A stretch of DNA of 64,000 nt from Adineta steineri. Lineage: Eukaryota; Rotifera; Eurotatoria; Adinetida; Adinetidae. The notes beneath the pieces were generated by a model. The model did not search any database and had not been told where the DNA came from. It worked only from the letters and a program-made list of their open reading frames with translations. Position numbers and translations under genes: made by a program. The stretch is taken from the NCBI GenBank assembly GCA_905250115.1, contig CAJNOI010000002.1, positions 1,205,678 through 1,269,677 of the forward strand, in the 5' to 3' direction. Shown here piece by piece: positions 26,454 to 38,900 of this stretch. Positions within the stretch are counted from its first letter, which is position 1; every line of letters begins with the position of its first letter.

Positions 26454-27605
26454 TTAATATGGAAAAAAATTGTTAAAAAAGCTTATCAGAAAAAGAATAA
26501 TATTAACTGTTATAATTGATGAAGCTGAATTAATTTTAATTTTATAAATTTTGAAAGGTTTATCGACTTGATTTTTTCCATTGTTAAAGGAAGGAATTCG
26601 ATTATTTTGTGACATAGGCACATATAAATATCCATCAGCACTAACATCTGATGCATCACCCCAAATAATTCTTTCATCTTGCACAATTAATTTCCATGAA
26701 CCATTGTTAGTCATATCTTGTTGCCAAATTGCTCGTCTTTCTAAATCCATTAAATAAATAAAACCTTTGTCATCCATTGTTGTTCCACCAGTAGGCATCG
26801 TATTCCAACTAACAGAAACGTTTTCACCAAGCTGAGTTTCAGTCAATGATTGATTTACTAAATCATTAGTCGAAATTTGAAACCAATTATAAGAAAATGA
26901 AGGTTTGTAATAAAGAATTTTTTCATCGGGTGATAATTCAAGATTATTATTTGGCATTCTTTTTGGTTGACCTGTTTGATCTAAAACAACTCGTCTTTCC
27001 ATTCGAACAACTGTGGGATCAGCAAATTTAGTTGATGGATGATCGTAGAGAACACGACGAACTTCACCATTTGCTAAATTAATAATAACTACTGAACCTA
27101 AACCAGATTCCGTTAAATATGCATAATTAGAACCAATTCTAACGTCATTTAAAGCAAATCCTGAAGGTGCATTTAAAGCTGAAGTTGAATAAATTCTTTC
27201 AACTGTATTGTTTTGGAGATTAATTTTAACAAGTTTTGAACCATTTACAAATGTATTATTTCCATACATTCCACTATCAACAACCCAAAGATTATCATTT
27301 GAATCTGTTAAAACAGCATTAATGTTAACAAAACGATTTCCTGCATCGTTGGATGAATTTGTTGGATTGAATGTATTCCAATCTCCACCAGGAATTGGTT
27401 TAAGAGTATTGTTAGATAATATTTCAGCAACAGATAATGTAACATCTCCTAATGCTCGAGGAAATGCAGCAAACATACGATTTGCTTTTGTTAAAGCAAC
27501 ACCATTCCATTGATAAACAGGTGATTCAGCTACTGGAATAAGACGATCATCAGCAATAACATTCATACAAATTAAAGAAAACAATAGCACATTTGTTAAC
27601 ATCAT
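26454..27605 (-). CDS. Yellow / major royal jelly protein family, secreted
   Basis: Intronless gene of 383 residues starting MMLTNVLLFSLICMNVIA, a clear signal peptide. It is a six-bladed propeller of the MRJP/Yellow family: LIPVAESPVYQWNGVAL, NRMFAAFPRAL, NINAVLTDSNDNLWVVDSG, KLVKINLQNNTVERIY, NDVRIGSNYAYLTESGLGS, FADPTVVRM, LSPDEKILYYKPS, WNTMPTGGTTMDDKGFIYL, WGDASDVSADGYLYVPMSQ. The C-terminus is hydrophobic (SIITVNIILFLISFFNNFF), suggesting a GPI or membrane anchor. Eukaryotic Yellow proteins are best known from arthropods, with related genes in bacteria and fungi. Lack of introns in an intron-dense neighbourhood makes horizontal acquisition plausible, but this would need a tree. The substrate is unknown; bacterial relatives include gluconolactonase-like folds. 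Confidence 0.88.
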   Translation of the reverse strand: MMLTNVLLFSLICMNVIADDRLIPVAESPVYQWNGVALTKANRMFAAFPRALGDVTLSVAEILSNNTLKPIPGGDWNTFNPTNSSNDAGNRFVNINAVLTDSNDNLWVVDSGMYGNNTFVNGSKLVKINLQNNTVERIYSTSALNAPSGFALNDVRIGSNYAYLTESGLGSVVIINLANGEVRRVLYDHPSTKFADPTVVRMERRVVLDQTGQPKRMPNNNLELSPDEKILYYKPSFSYNWFQISTNDLVNQSLTETQLGENVSVSWNTMPTGGTTMDDKGFIYLMDLERRAIWQQDMTNNGSWKLIVQDERIIWGDASDVSADGYLYVPMSQNNRIPSFNNGKNQVDKPFKIYKIKINSASSIITVNIILFLISFFNNFFPY

Positions 27606-28746
27606 TGTTGTATAGTTAATAACTAAAATTAGAGTATAGATTTGAAAATGTATAAAGTAAAATAGATCTTATAATAAATAAAATTCAGTTATTTTTCTTT
27701 TTCAATTCGTCTTCATACATTCATATATACTGAATCGGATAGGACAAATTATATATAAAAAAAAGAAATATCTTACTTTTAGCAGTTTCTATTTGAAGAA
27801 GAATGTCGATCTAACAAAATCAACGTACACCGACGTCGGAATATAAAAAATGCTAATTCGAGTGGTATATAAACATTTAAATATTATAGTTTTATGACAA
27901 AAACATTACATACGATATAAAAATCAGTAAAAAGTCAAGTGCAGTGTATATTTTTATGTTTCTCTATTAATCATCGTTTATTTTGTTTTTATAGATCTTG
28001 TATGAAATAATATTTGTATAGTTCCTGCAAATATTTATTTGATCTTTTCTGTAACATCTAGTAACAGACTAAGAATAACAAATAGTAAAGGATTATTGTT
28101 TTATTTAATTTAAAGTGAGCGATATATCTTCACATTGCCCCTGTGACATAAAGGAAGCAAGAAAAGAAAACCATAAATATAGTACTAATTTTGCTTACAC
28201 ATACACAAAAAAAAGAAAAGCAATTCATTTAACCACATAAGAATACAAAAAAGGAGAAGAAATGGTGTAGATAGAACTACATGAAATTTGTGCGTATTTA
28301 TAAAAGAGGAAGAACAACATGATGAAAATTGACGTTTCTACATAATTACAAGAATAATTACATACTCAGAAATACAAGACATAATCGGACAGTGAATGTA
28401 TATGATCGTGTAGTAAATTTAATACTATATTACATGTTCTTCCTCTGCTAACAATTTCTTTTCTTTAATTAACTAGAAGAGGATTGTGATAATGTTCGTG
28501 AATATACGATAGATACATTTTATGTTGAAGGACATCACACAGTACCGATGGATTTGTTTTAATAATGATGTGAATGATCTTAGACCAATGAGCCTTTGTG
28601 AGTTTTTTCAGAGAATTTTACTTCGGTAATTGTTATATTTCATCATTTAAAGCATCATACCAATCATGAATAGATCTAAATATCTATCTGTTTAATGCCT
28701 CTAAATGAATTTGTTTAGTTTTTGATAAAAGTGGAAAGATATTTCC
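27606..28746. other. Intergenic, no gene recognised
   Basis: About 1.1 kb AT-rich spacer upstream of the Yellow-like gene (minus) and the duplicated promoter block. Nothing recognised. Confidence 0.5.
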
Positions 28747-28808
28747 CATCTTGAGGATGTGGATGTAGACGAAGAGTATAGATAATCATACCCACACTCA
28801 CACCCTCA
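28747..28808. repeat. Telomere-like hairpin element, copy 5
   Basis: CATCTTGAGGATGTGGATG at left, CATACCCACACTCACACC plus CTCAA at right, ~25 bp loop. It abuts the left arm of the inverted duplication at the point where the TRPM fragment is cut off. Confidence 0.75.
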
Positions 28809-29370
28809 AAACAATTCAATGAAGTATCAGGCAAACAATAGAATTATGTACTACATACATCATTCATCGAACGAATCTGCTGAGTTGTTGTCATATTTCA
28901 AAACAAAAAAAGACTTTCGTCCGCCCAACCTTCTTTATGAGTTAGATACTGTTTGACTGTCACTTCTCTCTGAATAACAGTAAAAATAAATATTTACAAC
29001 GACATTTTTTTAAGTGAATACATAAGATACCAGCATACCTTTGAAAAAACCTTGACTATTTGTCTAAGAGTATGATTATAAAGAAGAACAGACAAAATTC
29101 TTACACTTATAGTTGTTGTGTGAGTTACCGTTGAGTAAATATTGATAAGCTTCAAGGCTGATGCTGAAGGTTTCATTTTGAATCATTCTATACTGTGTTA
29201 TGTACGTAGAATATCTCGATAGAGATTATTTTTATTTCTTTTTATTTTCCCCAATAGCTCATTGCATTTTAGATTTTTCAAAGTATTTCTTGATTTTTTC
29301 TCTCTCAAAATGGAAGATACGAATATAAAAACGGCTGAAAATAAACAGTGGACTTTTATGAATCATCTTC
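28809..29370. repeat. Left arm of ~560 bp inverted duplication (bidirectional promoter unit)
   Basis: Diverged inverted copy of 32418-32985. It contains, on the minus strand, a copy of TRPM exon 1 (ATG at 28894, reading MTTTQQIRSMND before the tatgtag donor-like sequence), then ~417 bp of non-coding sequence, then the start of the ARM-TIR gene on the plus strand. The TRPM copy has no further exons and ends at telomere-like copy 5. Confidence 0.8.
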
Positions 29371-32145
29371 AAAAAGTTGAAATATGGTTATTAGCCGTAT
29401 TAAAAAATCCGGAAGCCACAGAAAAAAGTACGAACTTTCGCGAGCTCCAACACAGCTGTAACTATGTGCACGAAAATTTAGAAGAGATGGTCTTGCATGG
29501 TATGACTTTTGAGAAACAAATAATGATTGTAGTTCCGATGGTGAACGCACTTCTTCGCGTTTATGCTATCGATAAAACTCGTATTATCACGTCACAAAAA
29601 TACTTTCAGTCGATAGTTACTGTTTTTACCAAAACGTTGCTTCAAATTTGTAAAGACGTACCAGAAGATGCTCTTCTACAAGAACGTGCTACAAATATAT
29701 TAGATTCACTTCTCACAAATTTTGCTGAAGATGATCTTCTCAAAAAATGTCTCGAATTATTTTTTCCAAAGAAGACAACACCATCGACAGGTAATGTTTT
29801 TGATAAATGTTTACGTGATGAATCTCGTTCTTTTAGTATGATCGCAGAAATTTGAGTTTTAACAGAAATATCATATTATTGGCATCAGATAAAATGAGTG
29901 AGCTATTTATATTCACGAGGGAATATTTGAAAGTGTCACGCATTGTTTCGAATCGGATGTATATCGATTCGTAGGAGTTGATTAGACTAGACGGGTACTT
30001 AAATGATTTGTCTCTATTATAGTATTATTTGTCCGTTGATTCGATTCATAATCGCTAGAAAGCTTTTATAATTTCAACTTCAAATAATTTTTTTCGAGAT
30101 GATGAATATCTAAAAATCCATGACATGTCATTGGAAAGGTAAACTAAGCGAATATTTCACGATGTGCGATATCGTGAGAAGAAGAATTATTTTTAAAGCT
30201 AAAATTATAAAAGTGTTTTACGCAATATTTATGCATCGTGTCTATGCGCAAATTTCGGATGGAAATACCTTTATTCGATTGTTTAATAAATAGCTTCTCA
30301 GAAGTTCAATATTGAGAATATTATCAAAACTCGTGAAGAATAGTATAATAGAAACAAATCTTTTGGAAATTCTTCTAATCTAATCAACATTGATAGATTG
30401 TTTTAAATCCAAAATATAATAGAAATCTACCTATGCTACTCGGAAGTATTCTAACCATAGTTAACATTCACAGTTAATTTACACTATTTTGAAGCATTTT
30501 TGAAAGTGCGTACAATAGTTAAATAAAACGAAAGAGCATTCGTTAAATGGATAGAATAAAAGACGACAAATTCAAGCTAATATTTTCAAAAAAATGATGA
30601 TAGTTGATTCATTTAGATTCTAACGTAACCAATGAGCAATGTCCACCGGTGGATCTCACTGGCCCCGAAGCTTTGGAAAGAATAATGAAGTGTATCGCTG
30701 ATTGCATTTTCTATTCAATTATTCGATCAATAGCTGAATTTAGCAAAAAGTATCAACGTTTAATGATTGTTTTTCGGGAGTTTATTAGTGACTTTTTTGC
30801 CGGTACCAATAATCGCTCCACAGACAGTCGATGTATGAAAATAGTCCATCATATGTTAAGCGTGGCATGGAATTGGATCGATAAAACCGTACTTGTGCCC
30901 ATCTTTCTCGAAGCTGGCTATGCTCATGCGGCCATTGAATGGGTCAAGAAATTACCATCTTTCGGTCCTGGAAAAGAATTCGATCGAGCAGTGATATCAA
31001 TTGTTCACAATCTCTCGAGAGACAAGAAAGGATTACAGACTTTGAGACAAAATCGTGCATTCGAAAGTTTAATGGAATATAAACCATTCGCGAATTTGAA
31101 AAATGTTGATAAACCTGACAAAATGATGCAAATATTGGGCATGTCGTTGATTGGAATAGCTACAAGCGATGATGATCAAAAACAAAACCAAGAACTCATT
31201 TGTGAAGTCACTGAAGATTTATATTATATGTGTAAGGAAGCTTCCGAATATACAGATTTGAGATACAATAATGGACTTCATTTGTCGGAAATTCTCGATG
31301 CACTTGGACGTGCTTTTGCGAACATGTCCATCGTACGACATGTTTTGGGCAATGAATTAAATGTAAAAACAGAACGAATAATTTTTTTTGCAGAACTGTT
31401 CGTATCTACCTATGGATTAACAATTGATAAAGAGACCGATTATCTCGAGAAGATCCTTTGGGAATCTTTACTAAACATTCTTTTGTGTATTTCGAATTAT
31501 GATGAGTATCGAGCAGAATTGTGTAAATACGGCGAGTTTCGCGTTCTTATTGAGGGCCTCACCAAACGACCAAAACAAGACATTGCCAAACGGATTCTGT
31601 GCAACCTTAAGTTGAACGAAAACCCTATTACATCACCTCATCAACAAAAACCCAAACAACAACCTCTGATCTACATTAGTTATAACAGGGCCGATGAAGA
31701 ATTTTGTAAATTATTTGTTGAAGAATTACGCAGATTCAGCAAGATAGGAATTTGGGTTGATTTCGAAAATGTCGGCTCGTCTGAAGATCTGTGGGATTCT
31801 GTGGCTCCGATAATTCAACGTGCAACTATAATTATTATCTTAGTATCGAATGCTTACTGGGATAGTATTGTTAACTTTCAAGAACTAACTTATGCAATGA
31901 CATTCGTAAAGAAACAATCACAAAACGAAAGTGTTTCTGTTATATTTATTGAAACTAAGCCGGGTGCTGCAGACAAGAGGGAACTAATAAGTGACTCGAC
32001 AAAAGTCAAAATGACTTCATACAAGGAGCATATCAATGCAATGGTCCAAACTGTACTCAAACACAATGCATTCTTGAAGAAATATACGCTGGTCACAAAC
32101 TCAGCTAGGATTGCTGTGCAATCACATATTTGCACAATCATATAA
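29310..32145 (+). CDS. ARM-repeat protein with C-terminal TIR domain (SARM1-like layout)
   Basis: Two exons, 29310-29790 and 30617-32145, joined in phase 1 over an 826 bp intron, give 669 aa. Residues ~1-490 are all-helical and armadillo-like (RELQHSCNYVHENLEEM, SLLTNFAEDDLLKKCLELF, FDRAVISIVHNLSRDKKG, LWESLLNILLCISNYDEY). Residues ~510-640 form a TIR domain: PLIYISYNRADEEFCKLF, a BB-loop-like IWVDFENVGSSEDLWDSV, IIIILVSNAYWDS, FQELTYA. The Glu in FQELTYA (~E583) sits where NADase TIR domains such as SARM1 have their catalytic Glu. Enzymatic NAD+ cleavage is therefore possible but unproven. No SAM domains lie between ARM and TIR, unlike SARM1. There is no signal peptide or membrane helix, so it is cytosolic. 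The gene starts in a duplicated promoter block shared with TRPM. I start at MEDTNIKTAENKQW; an upstream non-ATG extension is not supported. Confidence 0.88.
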
Positions 32146-32292
32146 AGAAACAGACTCTTTATTAACGAGTAGAAAAAACTGCTCGAGTTTTCGTTGTTTT
32201 TCTATCTTGAACCAAGAGCAAATATTCACTTGACAAAAACATAGTCTAAATAATTCAAACCCAAAATTTTAAAATCAAAAATATAGGTAAAG

Positions 32293-32423
32293 CATCTTGA
32301 GGGTGGGTGTGGGTGTGGGTGTGGGTGTGGGTGTGGGTGTGGGTGTGGTTGTGATGTGCATGTGGGTGAGAATGTGAGCCGATATTAGTTAAAAATCACC
32401 CCTACACTCAAATCCTCAAGATG
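32293..32423. repeat. Telomere-like hairpin element, copy 6, with eight TGTGGG units
   Basis: Begins CATCTTGAGGGTGGGTG, continues with a near-perfect run of about eight TGTGGG units (32303-32350), and closes with degenerate complementary repeats and CTCAAGATG. The longest uninterrupted telomere-type array in the window. Its right end is the breakpoint of an ARM-TIR fragment. Confidence 0.85.
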
Positions 32424-32985
32424 GCCCATAAAAGTCCACTCCTTATTTCCAGCCGTTTCTATATTCGTATCTTCCATTTTGAGAAAAAAAATCGAGAAAT
32501 ACTTTGAAAAATCTAAAATGCAATGAGCTATTGGGGAAAATAAAACGGAATAAAAATAATCTCTGTCGAGACGTTCTACGTACATAATAGTATAGAATGA
32601 TTCAAAATGAAACCTTCAGCATCAGCCTTGAACCTTATCAATATTTAGTTAACGATAACTCACACAACAACTATAAGTATAAGAATTTTGTCTGTTCTTC
32701 TTTATAATCACTACTCCTAGACGAATAGTCAAGGCTTTTTTTCAAAGGTATGCTGGTATCTTATGTATTCACTTAAAAAAATGTCGTTGTATACATTTGC
32801 TTTTACTGTTATTTAGAGAGAAGTAACAGCCAAACAGTATCTAACTTACAAAGAAGGCTGGGTGGACGAAAGTGTTTTGTTTTAATTTAGTAATATGGCA
32901 TCAACTGAACAGATTTGTTCGATGAATGATGTATGTAGCACATAATTATGTTGTCTGTTTGATACTTTGTTGAATCCTTTTAGGA
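32418..32985. repeat. Right arm of inverted duplication, with ARM-TIR exon-1 fragment and TRPM start
   Basis: Diverged inverted copy of 28809-29370. On the minus strand it carries a truncated ARM-TIR exon 1 (ATG at 32477, reading MEDTNIETAGNKEWTF and stopping at telomere-like copy 6), then ~417 bp, then the true TRPM first exon on the plus strand (ATG 32895). Confidence 0.85.
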
Positions 32986-35900
32986 TAAGAATGGTACATC
33001 TGTACCTTGGCGTGATGCAATAGAACGGTTGAAATTTCAACAGCGTAAATGCACAAAGTTTATTGCACAAGAGTAAACAAATCTATTCTAATTCTGTTTT
33101 TGAAATTTTAAATAATTAAATGGTTGTTTTATACATACGTAGAATTAATCGAGAAAGATGCATCTGCGGCAATTCTCATGATATGAGCAATACATCCGAA
33201 CAGAACGAAGTATGGGACTGGAAACAACACACCATACCAGGACAAACGAAATGTTATGGAATACTTCCACACTCAAACAGTCCAGTAGGTGAAACAATTG
33301 ACTGATAAAGGAAAATATTTGAATTTCTTTATCATCTAGTATTTGCGCTGTGATGTTAAGGAAGTTAACAAAGTCAGTTTGGTGTTATTGGGATTGTGGA
33401 ATATCCCCATACCTAGCTTGATTATGCGAATGGTTGGCGATGCAACTTCAACATTAAACGTTAGGTTGGAAAAAGAAGTTTTACGAGGAATTTCAGATGC
33501 TGCCGTAGCATCAGGTAGACGCATGCTATAATCCAAATTTATAAAATAAGATTTGATCAAATTCTAGATGCATGGATTATAACAAGTGGTTATAAAGAAG
33601 AGACAACTTCAGAACTGATTGGGGAGATAGTTTACAAAAACCGAGTCAAAAATGCCGAGCTCAATTTCAGTGCAATTGCCGTTGGTAAATGGGGCAACAT
33701 TCGCGATCGTGAAAAACTCTATGGAAGGTTCGACTAATTCATTTAATTTAGCACAGCCTAATAATGACCTGTTCAACATGACATCCAATGCTCTACTGAG
33801 GTACCGGTGTGCATTCAATTTTGTTTCTATTTGAGTAGTGCATGTAAACCATCTATGTCAGAAATCTCTAAATCAAAATTATTAGAGTTTTTTGTAAACC
33901 TAGTAAAGAGTTACGGCGATCAAATATTTTAGAATCGCTTGAATTTGATAAGAAAGAATACGAAAGTCTTTCTAAAAGCAGTCCATTTGCTTCGGTCACA
34001 GATCGACTGAATTTCTCATGCGCATTATTTGAATGCGGAGCGCGAAAAAGTGAAGAAAAATAGCTATTTAGGTATTATATTGAAGGGCCTTGTTTGTTTT
34101 TTTGCCAAATACCGTGAGAAACTATATATTTTTTGCCGATAGCAAAGCCCCAATTCTGAAAATAGGATATTAGCGGTCGTGTCTGCTGCGTACCTTTTTT
34201 TCACTACATATTGATAAAAAAAACTTGGTCTTCACTCTAGCAATGACCAACACTATCGAATAGTATACTCGAATGAACAGACTCAAGACTATGATGATAA
34301 TTCGACGTGTTCATTTGATCAAAATCTTCTATTTAGCAAAAATGTGGCAATCGTCCTTCGTAGAATAACTTCTTTGATTCTCCTAAGCATACAAAAAAAA
34401 TTCAATCTCTTTATTGTTCTAAATTATCCTCTTGAAGAAATTTTGACAAACATTTCTTTAAAATAACCGTACGGTGATCATTTAGTGTATTAGGTTCTTG
34501 AAATGTTATTCACAACTAGGTATCGAAAATGCAAATCTTGCGAAAGTTTGAAAGACAAGGTAGGATCCACAATTGATCACTATTATAGTCTCGAAAGTAT
34601 TTACAGTAAAAGCCCACCTGAGACGAGCTCCATAGATAATGAAATCAGTTAGGCTGACGTACAATTCACTGTTCTTTCCTCATTCGCATGTTCAAAAAGC
34701 GAAGTGCCTATAACTGATCCGAGTGATGACGATAATCGACAGCTACCGTCCTCACTAGATTGTCTACTGCTTGTATAATCGCAGCTTGTCGGAGACTATT
34801 CTTCAAAGAAACTCTTATACACAGAGTTCATTCTTTCAAGTCTTAGATCTGCGCGATTGAGGTCTATTTAATTGTCATCTACTTCCGATGAACATTTGGT
34901 TTTGATACTTACGAGACTCTGGAAGTAATCACTCGTGGAATTCACCTTATCCTATGAATTTACAAGAGATTTGTATTTGTGACCGCGTACGTATGATCAA
35001 CACACTGAAATCTAATAAGTCAAATGATTGTCCTACGGTTACTTTTGAAAGTGTGTTTGTTAAAAGTGACGTACTTGCTTTCAGATATCTGAAAGGATTG
35101 AGAATTTTGTTCTGTTCCCGAAAAAAACATGCCTTTTATTCTATGTAGCATAATACTCTGATTCTTGTTATATGAAACCGTGCAATCAAACCGAAAATTC
35201 GAGCTATCGTTCTATTATTGTATCTGTTCCTGTAAGCGTGGCGTTCGATAGTGTTGGTCATTTTTCAAACTGAAGGCCAAACGTTTTTCGAGAACTTTCG
35301 TTACACTTTATAAGGAGAAAAAATTTACATAATATATATAAAAATCAGTTTGATGGGCTCTAATGTGGTTGTACGACAAGTAGTGTCGAAGTTCGTCCTT
35401 TTTCATCGATGAAATAATGGATAGTTACACATGCTGTTTGTCAATTAAAGATTCAGCAACGGCCTTCAATATTTTATATAAATAGATGATTTTATTTAAT
35501 TGTCGAAACTCTATTCTATAACTGAAGCAGAGGGCTTACTTTAAGAGCGAATTTTTCATTCTTTCTCATCAGATGCAAACGATGCTAGAATTTTTCGTCG
35601 ACCTAACTCTTGACTAGATTAGTCAAAAATATTAAAAATTTGGATTTAGAAATTTCTGACATCGCTGATTCAGATGCACTGCTCAAATATAAAAAAAATG
35701 AACATACACCGATGTCTTGATCTTCAGGATGATGTTTAATAATCTTATAGAAACTTACTTAAATTTTACATTCAAAATCATTTTTATTATGTCATGATTC
35801 ACTAATATTCTATATGTTCAGTAGCAATCAAGTTTGTGAGCATGCCCCATCTCCACCTGGTCGGTATGCACTCGAACCAAATCATACTCACTATATATGT

Positions 35901-38900
35901 TTTGATGATGGTACATATAATTCGCCAGATAATGGTGAATTCGCTTCGGAACTGGCATGGCAAATATCGTGTGGAGCACGACGTAGAAGTCAGTTTTTTC
36001 TAATAGAATAGCAAATTCGTCATTCTTTATAACAATATATATATTTCTTCGCTTTAGTACCACTTGTTACTATTGTGGCTGGTGGGAACCTTTACGCACT
36101 GGATNNNNNNNNNNAAAAATATTTCTTTATTAAAAAGGTTTCTACCAAAGATTTTTCAAAAGCAACAAGAAATCAAACCGACAAAGATATTGATCGTGAC
36201 AAGAGAAACAGCGATGACGAAAATGATATTGATATGGTCATGCTTGAATATTCTTTTACTCTTCGTAAACCTGAAGAAGAACCTCCCTTGACTGAACTCA
36301 CGTAAGTTAATCTAATGACAGGAATTCGTCTGTAATTTTAATATTTTTATGAATAGGTTGCGAGAAGTTTTGCGTCCATTTAGTAAACGGCAGCGTCTAG
36401 AGATTTACAATGATTTATTGAAACTTTATGCCGCAATTCGAAAGGAAGAATACAAGACAGCTGGCATGAAGGTGCCTCTAGGTGAATTATTGAATTTGGG
36501 TGAAAAACGAAATCTTGCACATTTTATTTTCTGTTTTGCAACCTGTTTGACATCTCCGCTTCGTGATAACATACATATCTTCGACTTCAATATATCCACT
36601 TCTTTACAAACCACAATTTATGTTGCTTCAGTTCAAGGTAAATCTGAATGAATAGTTCTCTTTTGTTATTGCAGATTGTGTGATAGGAAACTATGTCAAG
36701 TAAGTTTAAAAACTTCTTGTTAAACTCATTGAACAATGAACATTAGTCATTTCTGTGTCCTATGAGTACAGATATAGAGATCAAAACTTGAGGGTGTGGG
36801 TGCTAAGGGCTCTTCGTCTCTCACAACCACACCCACACCCATCATATTTTGGAAAAGACATTTTATAATTTGAATTTATCAAGAAATCGCCACGAGAGGT
36901 TTTTCTACCTATAGCAAGGAAGAACCTTTCAAAGAAAAACAACGTATGTGACATGACTAACGATGATCAAATACGTCTAGCACTTCGTTGGAGCATTCCT
37001 AATATTACTGAAGATCAACTACTTACTAGTACAATGGATTGGAATGATTCAAACAAAGTATATTGTTCATACTTTTATTCCAACATTCATAATACACTCT
37101 CTCATTTTAGATTGAACAAAATCGATCGCTACTACTCGATGGTTTAAGTAAAAATTTGCAAGTATTTGTTCGGAACTTTATCCAGCTCGATACTGATCTT
37201 TCGGTCTTGTTGGGATACACTGCTGATACCTGGAGAAACGAAAATTGGTCATCTGATAACGACTATTTAAGAGAATTATATTCGGAAACAAAACGTAAAA
37301 ATGTAAGTAGATTTGTTTTATGTTCAAATTTTATTTTGAGATATAAATTACTGTATCTTCTACAGCCAGATCCACTCTATCTATTGGATAAGATCGATCA
37401 AAAACTTAATTTCAAAAAGCAAACTGATTTAAATAGAATTCTCGAAATGTTAGTGAGCGATTTTATGGATACACTTTATGAAGATCCATCAAAAGGCGAA
37501 TCAGTTCCAGAGAAATCAAAAAGAACATCAAAGGTTGATCCTATGAATCCAGATGTCGAATGTGGGTGTGAACTAAACGTTCGATCGTCTCAAACTACAA
37601 GAAAAAACGTTGAATCTATTTATCGTGATATTTTTCTCTGGTGTATAGTCACATATCGACTTGCGATGGCAAAAATTATTCTTGGCCAAATGAAGAGTCG
37701 TATATGTTCGGCTCTTATCGCTTCGAAAATTCTCAAATCACTAACACAGTATGCACCAGATCATGGATCAAAAGAGATATTGCGTTCGGAAGCGGACGTT
37801 TTCGAAACATATGCCATTGAGTTCGTACGTTGTTCATATATGTACAATAAGCAGCAAACATGTGAACTGATTATTCGTCAAGTAGATCTCTACGGAAATG
37901 TTACATGTCTTCAAATGGCTATTGCAGGAGATAATAAGAAATTTTTAAATGAAGATGCATGTCAAGCTCTACTAACAAATATATGGTATGATAAAGTTGA
38001 TCCAGTTCAAGAACGAACTCGTCTTGTTGTCAATTTACTCACAATGGGCATTTCACAGTTGTTTATTTCTACGTACGAGAAACATTTCTCTGAAAATCGT
38101 TCAATACAACAAGAAACTAATGTAAAGTTAAAGAAATCTTTAGTAGAACTATTTCATCTTTTTATTATTCGATAGACAACAACACTGAACGAGCCGAGAC
38201 GACGGTAAGTATTTATTGATCAATCATAATATAAACAAAAAAAAAAGAATTTAGATTAAAGAAATATGGCATTGATTACTCAGACGACTATGACATTGGA
38301 GAACCAATAATTCGACAATTTTTTCACTTTCACAATCGACCTATTGTCAAATATGTCTATACTTGCGTGAGTTAAACGTGATGTGATTGTATCTCTAGAC
38401 TATGCTATTTTTATTTTTTTTCAATATTTTAGTTTGGCTATATACTTTTCTTACTTTTATTCAGTTATTATATGCTGTATGCCTTTAACCCACTATCAGA
38501 TGATACTATAATTATTCATTGGGCTGAAATATTAACTATTATAACTGTGACTAGCATGTTTCTTGAAGAAGCTCGACAGGTCAGTAAATTCCATTTCACT
38601 GAAAGTGTCCATCATTAAACTTCTTTATTTATTAGTTCTATTTCCAAGAAAGTCAAAAGTTCAAAGGCAAACTTTTAACCTATTTTGATTGGAATAATCG
38701 ATTATCGAATCTATTTTTAATTTTACCAGCATACCTTCTCTTCTATGTTGGACTTATACTACGTTTTATACTGAGAGGTGCCGACAATTTTTCAGCTGCA
38801 AGGTAGATTATATAATCATTGAAACAGTCAGTAAATTTGACTTTCTATTTATAGAATAGTGTTGGCTTATGATCTCGAGTTGTGGTTTATTATTGCAGTT

